Made by a program: the position numbers and the translations under genes. From Saccopteryx bilineata (Eukaryota; Chordata; Mammalia; Chiroptera; Emballonuridae): a stretch of DNA of 64,000 bases. A model generated the notes under the pieces. It saw nothing but the letters and a program-made list of their open reading frames with translations, did not search any database and had not been told where the DNA came from. The DNA lies in NCBI RefSeq assembly GCF_036850765.1, contig NC_089490.1:244106562-244170561 (forward strand), in the 5' to 3' direction. Of this stretch, positions 48,770 to 60,418 are shown one piece after another (within the stretch, counting starts at the first letter, position 1; every line of letters begins with the position of its first letter).

Positions 48770-50140
48770 AGGTAACCAAATTTATTCAAGTAGTTCTTTG
48801 CACTTATTTCTTGATGTTATCCATACTTTTTTATTATTTAGGGTTCTTGAGGCTCTCCTCATTTTTTTTTTCAGTTATTTTCTTTCTCATCTTCCCTTTT
48901 TTTTTTTTTATTTCATTTTTTTTTTTTTTTTCTGAAGCTGGAAACAGGGAGAGACAGTCAGACAGACTCCCGCATGCGCCCGACCGGGATCCACCCGGCA
49001 CGCCCACCAGGGGCGACGCTCTGCCCACCAGGGGGCGATGCTCTGCCCATCCTGGGCGTCGCCATGTTGCGACCAGAGCCACTCTAGCGCCTGAGGCAGA
49101 GGCCACAGAGCCATCCCCAGCGCCCGGGCCATCTTTGCTCCAATGGAGCCTTGGCTGCGGGAGGGGAAGAGAGAGACAGAGAGGAAAGCGCCGCGGAGGG
49201 GTGGAGAAGCAAATGGGCGCTTCTCCTGTGTGCCCTGGCCGGGAATCGAACCCGGGTCCTCCGCACGCTAGGCCGACGCTCTACCGCTGAGCCAACCAGC
49301 CAGGGCCTCTCATCTTCCCTTTTTAAAGTCACTTTTTCTTCTCTGGTCTTCAGATTGGGTAATTTTCATTGATCTGTCTTCAAGATCTTGATTATTATAC
49401 ATCTGGGAAACAATTTTTTTTTTTTTTAGTTTTATACTACTTAAGGTTTTATCTTGAGCTTCTTGAATTTGTAAATTTATGTTTTTCACCAGGTTTGGAG
49501 AGTTTATGGCTATCATTTCTTCAGCACAACACTTGTTCTCCTTCTTTCTAGGACTCTAATAATGAGAGCTTTAGCTATTATCCCACATTTCCATGAGGTA
49601 TTGTTCATTTCTTAGATAGCTCCCTCCCTATTGTTCAGATTGGATAAATTCTATTGATTCTCACTCAAGTTCACTCTTTCCCCTGTCATCTCTGTTCTAT
49701 TCATCTTACCCAGTGAGTTCTCTACTTCTTTTATTGTCTTTTCCAGTCTAAAATTTATTTTGTCCTTTTTATCCTTCTATCTCTTTCTTGAGACTTTGTA
49801 TTTTCCAATTGTTTTGAAAATATTCATGTTTATTTGTTAGAACATTTTATAATAGGTGTTTTAAAGTCTTTGACAGATGATTCCAACATCTGTGTCACCT
49901 TGTTGACATTTATCGTCTTTTTCCATTTGAGCTGAGTTTTTCTTGGTTCTTTATATGTTGAGACATTTTGGATTTTATTCTGGACATTTTGGATATTTTG
50001 TTGTGAGACTCTGGGCATTTAGATCCTATGGGGACATGGGCAGTTTTGTTTCAGTAGACCATTGATCTGATGAGGGTTAAGCTGCAAATTTCAACTCACC
50101 TTTTGTGAGCTGTAGTTTCAGTATCAGTTCTGTTTTAAAA
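48770..50140 (-). mobile_element. Old antisense L1 fragment, split by a SINE
   Basis: CTTCAGATTGGGTAATTTTCATTGATCTGTC and AGTCTTTGACAGATGATTCCAACATCTGTGTCA-like text belongs to old L1M-type elements in antisense; it is non-coding. The Ves SINE at 48906-49307 interrupts its left part. Confidence 0.65.
48906..49307 (-). mobile_element. Young Ves SINE, antisense
   Basis: It is near full length. The reversed head CCGGGAATCGAACCCGGGTC and GCTGAGCCAACCAGCCAGGG keeps canonical A and B boxes. TCTCATCTTCCCTTTTT is repeated on both sides (left copy ending near 48905, right copy from 49308). Confidence 0.95.
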
Positions 50141-50465
50141 GCCTTTCCAGTGCTTTCTAGATCTGTGTTAGTGCCACCCAGTGGACAGTCTGGGAGCCGG
50201 ACAGTGGTCTGTTAGCTGGGTTCTCAAAGCACCTTGGTACCATGATTAAGATCAGATCAACATGTACACAGCTGTGAGGTGAGCACAGGAGTTCATAAAC
50301 ATTATGGATTCACCTTCCCAATCTCCTACTTCTTCTGATCTCCCTGGTACTTTTCGCTTTTCCGGAACTCTCCTTTATTTTTTCTCCAGCCAGAAATCTG
50401 GGACTTTTTCAGTTACCCCATCCTATCACTCACTCCCACTACTATCCCAAGTATTAGGAGGGACA

Positions 50466-50482
50466 AAAAAAAAAAAAAAAAA
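50466..50482 (+). repeat. Poly-A run
   Basis: A pure A tract of about 17 bases in intron 7 with no recognisable SINE or L1 body in front of it. Confidence 0.9.
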
Positions 50483-50851
50483 GGTCAGTTTAATGTCAGT
50501 TCAGTAATAATTCTAATTCTGGTCTCTCATTTTGGTTAGACTCTGGGTTCTGTTATATTCTCCCCGTGGGCCACTTCTCCAAGTGCAGATACCGCTCCAC
50601 AATCTGCCCGTTTAATTTTAAGAGTCCTCAAAGTAGTTTCTTTTTGAATTTTGTTCAGAGTTTCTAGTATAATTTATGAGAAAGAAAGGCTTAGTCTATC
50701 CTAGCTGCAAGTCTGGTTTTCTCTGACATTTTCTCAAAAATAAACAAACAAAAAAAATTTATTGAATAAATAAGGAAATGAACTGATTATTTACCAGTCT
50801 GTTGGATCTATGCTTAAATATTTTACTTTGTTTTCTTTTTTTTTTCCCCAG

Positions 50852-50991
50852 TTCATCCAAGTGTCTTTAACGTAGAGCTTGAAAGTAGAGGTGCCACAAA
50901 TGCCACCGTGACTTGGATGGCCCACCCCATTGGGGATCATTTCAAGTTTTTGTGTCAGGTTGAACTCCATGGAGAAGGAAAACTGATACAA
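50852..50991 (+). CDS. OSMR: OSMR coding exon 8: second half of cytokine-binding module
   Basis: A long T tract followed by CCCCAG ends at 50851, and the donor GTAAGG starts at 50992. Residues 324-370 contain GATNATVTW and FLCQVELHGEGKLIQ, which align with human OSMR. An NAT sequon is present. The exon ends in phase 0, and intron 8 is short at 275 bp. Confidence 0.96.
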
Positions 50992-51266
50992 GTAAGGACC
51001 CTGATTAATATTGTATTTTCAAAAATCTCTTTATGTCCTGAACAGAGAGACTGAGGAATAAAATCTCTCTAGACTCTTATTCCTGGATGGGTTCAAATGA
51101 TGTGGGTTTTAAAGGTTGAAAAAGGTCCGTGAAATTCTTCATAGATTTTTCGAGTTAGGAACGGGATCTTAGGACTCTTCCTTTCCAAAGAAGAACTAGC
51201 CTCACCCCACCCTGGTGAGATGGAGTGTGCTCACCAACACTTCTTTCCACCTTTTTCATCAACCAG

Positions 51267-51417
51267 AGCGATATTTCCACCGAGGCACCTGGTCAGCTCT
51301 CCTTCAGTGACCTGGAGCCTGTGACAGAGTATCTGGCCCGCATCCGCTGCGCTGTTGCCAACCACTTCTGGAAATGGAGTGAATGGTCTGGCCGAAACTT
51401 CAGCACCCTCGAAACTG
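51267..51417 (+). CDS. OSMR: OSMR coding exon 9: canonical WSEWS motif
   Basis: The acceptor CAACCAG ends at 51266 and the donor GTATGT starts at 51418. Residues 371-420 carry the F-W-K-W-S-E-W-S-G run, with the WSEWS box at 407-411, the hallmark of class I cytokine receptors. It closes the cytokine-binding module. A hAT transposon begins only 41 bp into the following intron. The exon ends in phase 1. Confidence 0.97.
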
Positions 51418-51458
51418 GTATGTTCAGATTTCCTGACGTTTAACTCAAGGATCTAAAC

Positions 51459-51965
51459 CAGTGTTGGGATTCAGCCAGTTCGCCCCAGTCCAGCAGAACC
51501 GATACCTAATTTTTTGTTGAGTTGGGCGAACTGGTTGTTAAAATGGCACTTGCAATCAGGGTTCTCTCTAAGGTGGGTGCCTGGACAGCCATCCGGTGTG
51601 GAAATCACACATTGACATTCCTTACTCTTTTTTAATGTTCATCTGCGCAACAGCGTATTCTAAACACCCATAGTCATGTTCATTCCGTCCACAGGTGAAA
51701 AAAATTGCAAGCGAGGATGCCAATCAAGAAGCAATGTGGAAATATCTTAAATAACAATTTTATTGCTTCTTTGTCAGCTATTAATATTTTTTCATTAATA
51801 TTTTAAAGGTCTTTCTTATAACAATCTAGTTTTGTATACCTCTTTTATTGTTCTTATGTATTAAATGCATGAAATAATAAACTACTTTTTGGTATATCTT
51901 TTTTTATACTTAAAATGGTCATTAAGGCAGAGAACTGGTTGTTAATTATTTGAATCCCACCACTG
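51459..51965. mobile_element. Non-autonomous hAT transposon next to OSMR exon 9
   Basis: The left end is CAGTGTTGGGATTCA and the right end TGAATCCCACCACTG, inverted repeats with one mismatch over 15 bp. The 8-bp duplication ATCTAAAC is perfect at 51451-51458 and 51966-51973. Subterminal GAACTGGTTGTTAA appears at both ends in like orientation. The element is 507 bp and has no transposase. Confidence 0.93.
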
Positions 51966-52614
51966 ATCTAAACTGATTCATGGGATATGGGTTAGCTTCT
52001 CTAAGAGCTCTTGGTTGCACCAAAAGCTAAGGGGAAAATATTACAAAAGAAGTTGGGTGCTATCTTTCAAAATTTTAAAGAAAAAAAACTGAACTAAACA
52101 GCTGATGAGATGTGAGTGGGCAGAATCCACTTCACACATTTGCTGTCAGTGTTATCTTTATTCTATATTTTCTCTCTGATCTTTTGATTTGTCAGAGTGA
52201 TTTCCAAGCTGCTGGTGTTGCTGGATTTGGGGCTGTATAAGTTAGTGTAGACTTTTAGTTCAGGACTGGGGACCAACATAGTGTCCATGCCAATGAAACC
52301 ATTGATCTCATGCAAAGCAACGTTAGGCCAAGTTTGAAAATGTAATGTTATTTGGAAACCTAATTACTATCCATAAGTCCTTTGTTCAGGGACAGCAAAC
52401 TGGGAGCCCTCTCTGAGATGCATTTGGGAGTCATTCCTTCGATCTTGGCAGAACAGAGAAGTTTTCTCCCAAGTGATTATGTCTTAGAGCTCAAGCAGGC
52501 TTCAGCAGATGAGATGGCCCAACCCTACCTCAAGATAATGAAGTATTACCCTTGCCCCATTTACTGATGAAGCATCTTGGGCCCATAGATTGAAGAGACT
52601 TGCCTAACAATAAT

Positions 52615-52860
52615 TATAATAATAATAGCTGACATTTATTGAGTCTGTAGTATGTGTCAGCCATAGCTCAAAGCGCTAACAGTTTTTTTCTCTCTGATCC
52701 TCACAATAGGCAGTAGGCACTACTAGTAGCCCCACTTTATAGACGAGGACGTTGAGGCACAGAGGATAAGGCATGTCACTCCCCAGCCCATAAAGGGCTG
52801 GGCTGTGATGTGGCACACAGCCAGGCCGTCTGACTGCAGACCCCACCTTACCCAGAGCTA
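52615..52860 (-). repeat. MIR, nearly complete
   Basis: AATAGCTGACATTTATTGAG, CAAAGCGCTAACAG and GAGGACGTTGAGGCACAGAGG follow the reversed MIR consensus. Confidence 0.8.
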
Positions 52861-54574
52861 GATTCTGCAGGTTCTGTCTCTCGCTGTTGTTATTATAGCC
52901 TTGAGATCTTATTTCAAGTCCCAGCTACTTTTCGTGCGTGTTGGCTGGCAGAGCTCTTCCTGTCCACCTGAGGAGGACCAGGTTAAAGCAGTGGCTCGGG
53001 GCCGGGGGGTGGCATTGCATCAGAAGCTACACGTGGAGCTGGTCACTAGTCAGCTCAGCGGCCTCCTAGCTTCCCGGGTGTTCCTGCCCACCCTGCCCAC
53101 GCCCCTAGGTGTGTGGCTTCCTCACGGGTCCCCTGCTGCACAGAGCCCTGTTGCTGAGAATAATAGGCCATTTTCCTCAGTTGTGTTGTCTTAAAGAATT
53201 TCTACTTGAATAATTCTGCTTTGCTTTGGCTTTTCTTTTTTTTTTCTTCTGCAAATTCATTCCAACATTATAATTAAATGGATGTGCAAAAGGAAAGTGA
53301 CAAAAGGATAATAGAGTGTTTGGTAAATTGTGTTTCTTTTATAGTCTGACACACCTGAAAATAATACTTAGCTTAGCTTTTGATGATGACAAGAAATTAG
53401 ACAAATCTACTGATGGCGAATTTATACTTTGTTTGTTAACCTCTGATAACAGTTGAGCCAATGCTGGAAACCTCGGTGTGGGTATGCAGTCTAATCACAC
53501 TTACGTGCAAACCTGGTGACACAGTTGCATGACACCGTGGCATGAATGGAGAGCCTTACTAACAGTGCTACCACAGTCTCTTCTTACAAAGCCTGATTTT
53601 TTAAACCAGCTGAGGACTTTGCACTGACTGTGGGGTCCCGTACCGTGGCCGAGTGTTCCCATCAGATTAATGCTGCCCCCTCGGTTGGCTCCTTTAGCAA
53701 ACTGAAACCTGCTTCAGCCGACTTGAAAATATACAGTTGCCTTTAAGTTTAGGAGAATGTATCTGAAAGAACAAAGGACGTACTGAAGTTTCAGTGGTCG
53801 GAGACAGTAAACTCTTTACTTTTAGAACACAGAACTAAATCTTTGTATTATGTTCCAAAAAACAATTCTTGCATAGAGATGTTTTGAATCAAATCACAAG
53901 TCACTTGCCCTACAGTTTCCTGTCGAGAAAGACAAGAGTGCAACCTCTTTTACAGCAGCGTGGTGAGAGGCATGATGGGGAGCAGTGCAGGGGATGCCCC
54001 GAGTGTTCACAGGCAGGTGGCCAGGCGGGAGGGGGGGGGTAGCCTTCCCAGCAGCGGGGAAATGGAAGGATTCCCAGGCTGCGACTCCAGCGAAGGGTCC
54101 GCCAACGTGAAATCCTGAGCTGGAAGGGTGCAGCCCGCCTTGAGGTCTCCGTGTGAGCGCCTCCACTGCCACCTTTTTAGATGGCCAAGCAAGTGGCAAT
54201 GGTCTGCTACACCTAGAAATTTAAAAAGTGGGAAGTTTACCTAAATAACCCCCAGGAATTGGTCTGACAAAAAATGATCCCCAAATTCTTTGGTGGCTTC
54301 CAGGAGGTCTGAGGCTTGATGTTAATAAAGGGCTGTCAGTCTGATGTCCTGTTCCGATGCAGCAGACCATTGGTAAAGTACCTACTATGTGCACCAAATG
54401 AGCCGTGAACAGTGTGGCTGTGGATAAACGGGTAGAAAAGTCACAAAGGATGAGAAAGTGAGAAGCAAGCTTCAGGGATATTCGTCATCACTTCGTTGAC
54501 CAAATTAGAAGTTGGAATGTAGTGTTGTTCTGCGTACCTATGGTGATCCAAGACCTTTTCTTGGTTAATTTCAG

Positions 54575-54651
54575 CTCCCCACAAGGCTCCTGATGTTTGG
54601 AGAACAGTGAAGTCAATGCTGGGATCTTGTAATGTAACTTTATTCTGGAAG
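54575..54651 (+). CDS. OSMR: OSMR coding exon 10: start of first membrane-proximal FNIII domain
   Basis: The acceptor AATTTCAG ends at 54574 and the donor GTAAAA starts at 54652. This 77-base exon encodes residues 421-446 (APHKAPDVWRTV to VTLFWK). It is the least conserved coding exon relative to human in its middle part, and Cys439 is a residue I do not recall in the human protein. The frame and both borders are intact. It ends in phase 0. Confidence 0.94.
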
Positions 54652-54946
54652 GTAAAATGCACAGATTCAAAAAGATGTTTATTGGCCCTGCCATTCACCG
54701 GGAAATGAACTGGGTTTTGGTGCAGTCTTCCTACTTAGGGATCTTAGGAAGGGACTGTACCCCAATGCAGCAGAATGTCTCACCCAGTGGAGGCGAGACA
54801 CCCAGTCCATATCCACAGGGCTAACGTTTGCACAGCCCACTGCACGCATGGCCAGTTCTCATGGTCAGAACCTGCATCTCTGTAACTTCTACCAGGTCCC
54901 TCTCTAACTTTTGCAGGGCCAAGGGCACAAGAGTTATCAGATTTTT

Positions 54947-55357
54947 GGCCCTGGCCGGTTGGCTCAGCGGTAGAGCATCGGCCTGGCGTGCGGGGGACCA
55001 GGGTTCGATTCCCGGCCAGGGCACATAGGAGAAGCGCCCATTTGCTTCTCCACTCCCCTACCCTCCTTCCTCTCTGTCTCTCTCTTCCCCTCCCGCAGCC
55101 AAGGCTCCACTGGAGCAAAGATGGCCCAGGCGCTGGGGATGGCTCCTTGGCCTCTGCCCTAGGCACTAGAGTGGCTCTGGTTGCGGCAGAGCGAGGTCCC
55201 GGCGGGGGCAGAGCATCGCCCCCTGGTGGGCAGAGCATCGCCCCTGGTGGGCGTGCCGGGTGGATCCCGGTCGGGCGCATGCGGGAGTCTGTCTGACTGT
55301 CTCTCTCCGTTTCCAGCTTCAGAAAAATACGAAAAAAAAAAAAAAGGAAAAAAAAAA
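54947..55357 (+). mobile_element. Young Ves SINE with 17-bp duplication
   Basis: The head CCCTGGCCGGTTGGCTCAGC carries a canonical A box, and GGTTCGATTCC a canonical B box. The body contains GATCGCCCCTGGTGGG-type duplicated units, and the tail is A-rich. AAGAGTTATCAGATTTT is perfect at 54929-54945 and 55358-55374. Confidence 0.96.
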
Positions 55358-55399
55358 AAGAGTTATCAGATTTTGAATGCCGGGTTCCTGAGTCTCACT

Positions 55400-56010
55400 G
55401 TCATAGAATGAGCACTGAACTCAGTGCAAGATCAAGCAGATAGAGTTTATTGAAAAGAGCTTGTGCCCAAGAGAGTCACCCAGAAACGAGAGGTCGAGCT
55501 CCCTGAGGGGTCCTTGTGGATGGTGTATATAGCTCTGCACCCACCCACCTCGGGGTGGGTGCAGAGCTTGGGAATGATGACGAGGTCATGTGTCCCTGGA
55601 TCATCATCTGGCCACGGTTGATCCTAGAGGAGTCACAAGATGTTTTCCATGGTCAGTGGACCACCCAAAGGGCCTGTCAAATAATGTTTGTGCAAATATT
55701 CTAGTTACCATTTAATGGATAAAACAACTATTTCTCAGAACATGATGTTAAGAAAGGAAGTTATTGTGTACATTCTTCCCTTTAAGGCCGTGGTTAGGTC
55801 ATTTCAACTATGGAATTTTACTGACAGCAAGGAGTCATAGTCCAGCCTGTAGGATGGGGTTCTTTTAGTCATGATGGAGTCCAGAGTTATCCCTAAACTG
55901 TCTCATGAGTGTAACTGGAGAAGCACGTATTTATAACCATATTTAAGTTATGATTCTTTGAATAGTCACAGTAATTCTGTTTAAAAGTTATGAGTCAAAC
56001 TAAACAACTG
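55400..56010 (-). repeat. LTR-like block, antisense, with hairpin
   Basis: TTTATTGAAAAG at 55447 reads as a polyadenylation signal on the minus strand, and the following GC-mixed sequence resembles an LTR read backwards. AGCTCTGCACCCACCC at 55531-55546 is the exact reverse complement of 55553-55568. Ends and family are not defined. Confidence 0.35.
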
Positions 56011-56665
56011 TAATATAAACTCTATGGTGTCCTTTGACCTTGACCATGTCTTCATGGCAACCTGGAAGGCCAGGTGTGTGTTCAGAACTCTCGAGTCCTC
56101 GGCTTTTGATATCAAAACATGGTTGTGCTGGGAGAGCTGACCCCTGACCACAACCCACCCACTGCCCCCCACCTCCACTCTGGCCTTCTCTGCCAGGAGT
56201 CCTGTGTGTACACATGTGGACACCAGTCTCTGTGTCCATGTTCTGTCCACTCCCCAAGCAAACAGCCTTTTCCCCCAGCCTGTTCTCAGGCCCAGGGGGC
56301 ACCGTCTGTCCTTCAGAGGGTGGGCCTGAGGGATAGGCCCTGGGACTGGGCTTGAGACCATGCAAGCAGGGAATTCTCTGCAACCTGGAGAATCTTCTAG
56401 AAGAAGGACCATGGGCTCTGGGCATTGAGGGTGCACAGACGGAAGGGTGTGAAGGCAGAAATTGGGTCCTCTGCTAGGGTTCATGCATGGCTCCTCCCTT
56501 GTTATACATTGAATCTGTTGACAGTCCAGGCTGTGTGCGCGTGTGTGTGAGTGTGTGTGCGTGCACACAAGGCATTTGAGGGACAGAAAAGGTGAAAAAG
56601 TAATCGTGCAAACCCCTTTCAGATGAAAGCCCATTTTGAAATGATTATCAATATTAATTTTTCAG

Positions 56666-56888
56666 CCACTATCAAAATCGCATGCTGGTGGAAAGATTCT
56701 GTTCTATAACGTAGTAACAGAAAATCAAGACGAGCCATCCAGTGTAGAGCTCTCTTCCATCCGTGCTCCGGCCAACGGCACCACACTGACCCTGGACCGC
56801 TGTCCTCACCACATCCACGTCACGGCTAATAACAGTGTGGGCACGTCTCCTGCTTCTGTGATTGGCATCTCTGGGGACCTTGAGAACA
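56666..56888 (+). CDS. OSMR: OSMR coding exon 11: rest of first membrane-proximal FNIII domain
   Basis: The acceptor TTTTTCAG ends at 56665 and the donor GTGAGT starts at 56889. Residues 447-520 include [24 protein letters not shown] and the conserved [12 protein letters not shown]. It finishes the first of three fibronectin III domains between the cytokine-binding module and the membrane. The exon ends in phase 1. Confidence 0.96.
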
Positions 56889-58659
56889 GTGAGTTATGCT
56901 TTGCTTTGTGTTATTCTCTAGGAAAATGTTGATGATGCTATTAGGTAGAGATAGATAAATTGGAAAGACACTAACTTGGGGAGACAAAGAGAGCTCCCAA
57001 ACACTGTTTCCAATTTTCTTGTGGTCCGGGTGTATCAGAGGGTTTTCTGGACCCATCCTCCTCTGTGCGCGAAGAAAGGATGAGATTTCAGCCATTGCTC
57101 TGGACATTTCTGCCCTGACGACTCTGCAACAACCTGGGAAATTTTGTCCAGTTTACTCAAATCAATGCAACACCAATGAACAGTCTTAACTGAGAGTTGG
57201 AGTTGGCGTGAACATGATTTGTGGCTTAAGAAATATGAGCCGCATCTTTTATATTGTAGAAATATTTTCTCAGTCTTTGGCATGTGTCAGGGGCCCATGA
57301 ACACTTCCAGAGATCATGAGGAGAAAGTTTCATCTCTCGAGACGGCCTTTGCCCAGCTGTAGAACAAAGCATGGGAACGGGCTAATCCCTTCGCCCATAA
57401 AGAGCAAATGAGGCAAAATGGCCTTCCATGTACACTCAGTAGTGACATTCGTTTCCGTCTTGGGGAAGCTGAGAAAAGGGGCTGGGTCCATCAAAGCCCC
57501 ACAGTGACACAAATGAGAGAATGCGCATTTGAACACAACACAGTTGGCATCCTAAGGTCATTCATGAATCTACCAATAGTGTCACCCTTCAGTTATGGCT
57601 ACCACATTTTTCAGACCCTGCTTATGGGGTTATGTCGAGTGGTATTATACCTGTCATTCATGTTGGGCTTCAGTCGGGGTTGAGTGGGCTAGATTGGAGG
57701 GTGCTGGTGTTTTGTTTTGCCTTCATTTTGTTGAACTATGCATTATGCCAAGTAAGAAAAAGATATTAGGATTGTGGTACAGAAGAAAAACTAAGCAGTT
57801 GACATACCTTTGCTTGTGAAGAACAGAATTAGAAAAGAAAATGGATGATATTCTTTTGTCATTAGGAGCAGAACAGACATTTCGTTCACCCTGGGGTGGG
57901 GTGGGGGGCTAAGAAGTGAAGGAGAGATGGCATCCTGTGAGGCTCCTCCCAAAGCCTGCCGAGCACCATGTGGAGTTGGGCTCTTCTCCTTCTGTAAGTT
58001 CTGACCGTCAGTTCCTGTCCCGCGACCTCAGACCCCATCCCCCCGCCTCTGTGAGGCTCTGTCCAGCCCCTGGGGTGATCACAGGGGGCTAGAGCCCCAG
58101 ATATGCTGTGAGACGGACCAGGGAGGTAAAGCCAATATTCACCTCTGCTTCCACTCCTCAAAACGTTTCTGCAATTCTTAAGCAGCTTGATAAGAGTTAC
58201 AATTCTAAGGTCAGGCTGAAATTTTAGTGTGAATAAGCAAAGTGAAAAATGTCACATGGATGTGAAAGGGATTTGCTTCTTTGATGAAGCCAGAGAGGGA
58301 AGCCATGCAGGTAGGACACATAGAGGCCTTCTTGGGAACCCTGGCCTCATGCCTAGGGCCACACATCCCTTTGGGTGCTGCTGCAGCATCGTCCTTCAGT
58401 GCCCTAGGACACGTAGCAGCACAAGGCTTCCACAGTCCGGTGGGGTCTCAGGAGGTCAGGGCAAGGTGCATCTGAAGGGCAGTGTGAACATTCGCTGGGA
58501 AGGCAGAGGCAGGAAGAAACAATGAAAACATCCCACCTCTGTAGTGACTAAAGTCCTAGGCTTGTAAACACTGTCATTCAACCTTATTGTCTTCTTTAGA
58601 AACTTTTACAAAATGTTTGATTAATGAAATCTAAACATTGCCCTATTTGTCATGCACAG
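56889..58659 (+). other. OSMR: OSMR intron 11
   Basis: About 1.8 kb in which I see no recent repeat, RNA gene or coding segment. Confidence 0.5.
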
Positions 58660-58839
58660 AAGAGGTTGAAGAAGGAAGAGTTCAGGGTACAAAGGATGGA
58701 ATTAATCTGTCTTGGAAACCCCCATCTGGAGATGTCATCGGCTATGTTGTGGCCTGGTGTGACCGTCCCTGGGACTTACCCTGTGACCTCCAGTGGAAGA
58801 AGCTGGGCCCCAACACCACAAGCACAGTCATCAGCTCAG
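58660..58839 (+). CDS. OSMR: OSMR coding exon 12: second membrane-proximal FNIII domain
   Basis: The acceptor CATGCACAG ends at 58659 and the donor GTAAGA starts at 58840. Residues 521-580 contain [20 protein letters not shown] and [15 protein letters not shown] sequence (here [12 protein letters not shown]), close to human. A second cysteine in DLPCDLQW replaces glycine in my memory of the human sequence. The exon ends in phase 1. Confidence 0.96.
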
Positions 58840-59543
58840 GTAAGAGGAACCTGCCATGTCCGTCCACCTTGCAGTTCTTTCAACGAGGATGTCTGGGTCG
58901 TCTCCAAGGTGCTCTGTGATAAACTCAGAATTTTGAAATTACCAAGCCAGCATCAGTGTTAGGATTTCATATTTCTTAAGGAATGTGGCTTGAGATTTGA
59001 TCTTGAATCTACTTTGACAGAGAGTATCTGGACCTAAGACTGGGGTAGGGTTTCGTGAATGTGTCCCTCTAAGTCAGTGGTCTCACATGAAGAGCAGCAG
59101 GGCATTCTAACAGTTGTCCAGAGAGCTTTTACACAAGCAAAGACTTGTACGGAAACGAAGCCTTCCAGACACGTGGCTTTCATGAGCAGAGAGAAGGCTC
59201 ATCACTGGAGAGGGATTTGGAGTCAAAGGAGAGTGGGTAATGGTTTCCTGTCCGGCTGACTTCTGCATCCAGTTTGATGCATGTGAATAAATAAGGGCGT
59301 GTCTGGGAACCTTTCTTCTGGGGGATGACATAGAGCACAGACCCCACAGACATCGTCAGGGGCAATGGAGGACTCCAAGGCCCAACAGAAGGAGGGAAGA
59401 TGGTCGAGATGAAGGGCAGCAACCCCGAGAAGGAAATTATTAACGGAACACAAATTCAGTTTTCCTTCCTTTCCTTTTCAGAAATAAAGAGAATGTCACT
59501 CTGGGTTATTATTGTAAATATGTTGACTTTTTTTTTTCTTTAG

Positions 59544-59648
59544 ATGCTTTTAGACCAGGGGTCCGATACTATTTCAAAATTTATGGAATTTCTCCAGAAA
59601 GAATGGCTCAATTATTGGAGAGAAAAACAGGATACTCCAAGGAATGGC
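59544..59648 (+). CDS. OSMR: OSMR coding exon 13: end of second membrane-proximal FNIII domain
   Basis: The acceptor TTCTTTAG ends at 59543 and the donor GTAAGT starts at 59649. Residues 581-615 read [17 protein letters not shown] and [12 protein letters not shown], matching human OSMR with few changes. The exon ends in phase 1. Confidence 0.96.
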
Positions 59649-60418
59649 GTAAGTTGACAGCGAGCAGTGTGTCCAGGGCAGTGTGACAGGCCCAGAACAA
59701 TCCAGACTCCTAGCTTTGGGTCTAGCACCATTTCAACACCATTCCTAATATTCAGTGTCCTATTTATGCTGGTAACTGGGTTTTTAAAAGATTATCTTTT
59801 TAATCATACTATCATAAAACATTTTCAGTGAACACAAGTTATACAGTGTATGCAAAAGGCGACAAAATTATTGCTAATTTTACCACCCAAAGGCAGACAC
59901 CCAGAGCTACTATTTCATGTCTATCCAGGCACGCCTCGCCCTGCACAGACACACTGATCTAAATACACATGGGATCTTACTCTCTGCAGTGCAGCCTGTC
60001 ACTCAATGTTAGTTCCCTAAGTCACTCTCATGACTGCGCAGTGCCTTGTTGTTTAAGTCAGGTCACTTGCTTTGGACATTTAAGATTGGTGTTGTCAGCT
60101 AAAAACTATAAAATTCACCTTCGGTGAGTCATCCAGTCCCAAAGGTTCAATCTCCCATTTTTCTGTGCCCCAATCTCTTTGAGTCCTATCTGATCTTTGT
60201 TATCTGAGCTCCATCTGTGTCCATATCCATGATCTATGGGTTTTAAGTGAAGTCCTAGAGGTAGAGTACATCACTCAAAAGGGCTGAACTTCTTAGTTTC
60301 CCATCCCTTACAATGTTTAGGACTTTTGATACATCTTGTGAAATCGTACCTGGCAGCATTACCGGGACTCCATGGGCAAGGGAGGGGGTCTCGATCCTCC
60401 CACGTGGTGGTCACTCAC

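Larger units (their letters stand above)
48413..50851 (+). other. OSMR: OSMR intron 7
   Basis: About 2.4 kb. Most of it is an old antisense L1 fragment split by a young Ves SINE. A pure A run lies at 50466-50482. The T-rich end forms the polypyrimidine tract of exon 8. Confidence 0.55.
51418..54574 (+). other. OSMR: OSMR intron 9
   Basis: About 3.2 kb. It contains the hAT element at its 5' end and a MIR at 52.6-52.86 kb. The rest, from 52.9 to 54.5 kb, shows no element or exon I can support. Confidence 0.5.
54652..56665 (+). other. OSMR: OSMR intron 10
   Basis: About 2.0 kb. A sense-strand Ves SINE with a perfect 17-bp duplication is followed by an LTR-like antisense block with a 16-bp hairpin, and a TG-rich tract near 56.53-56.56 kb. 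Confidence 0.5.

Noticed and set aside
54950..55025. tRNA-like sequences with A and B boxes
   Set aside because: These are heads of Ves SINEs, flanked by target duplications and followed by SINE bodies, so they are not tRNA genes. The same applies to the other copies.
55981..56634. A 217-codon open frame on the minus strand overlapping the end of intron 10
   Set aside because: It includes a reversed TG repeat (Thr-His run), no known motif, and stops just short of exon 11. It looks like chance.
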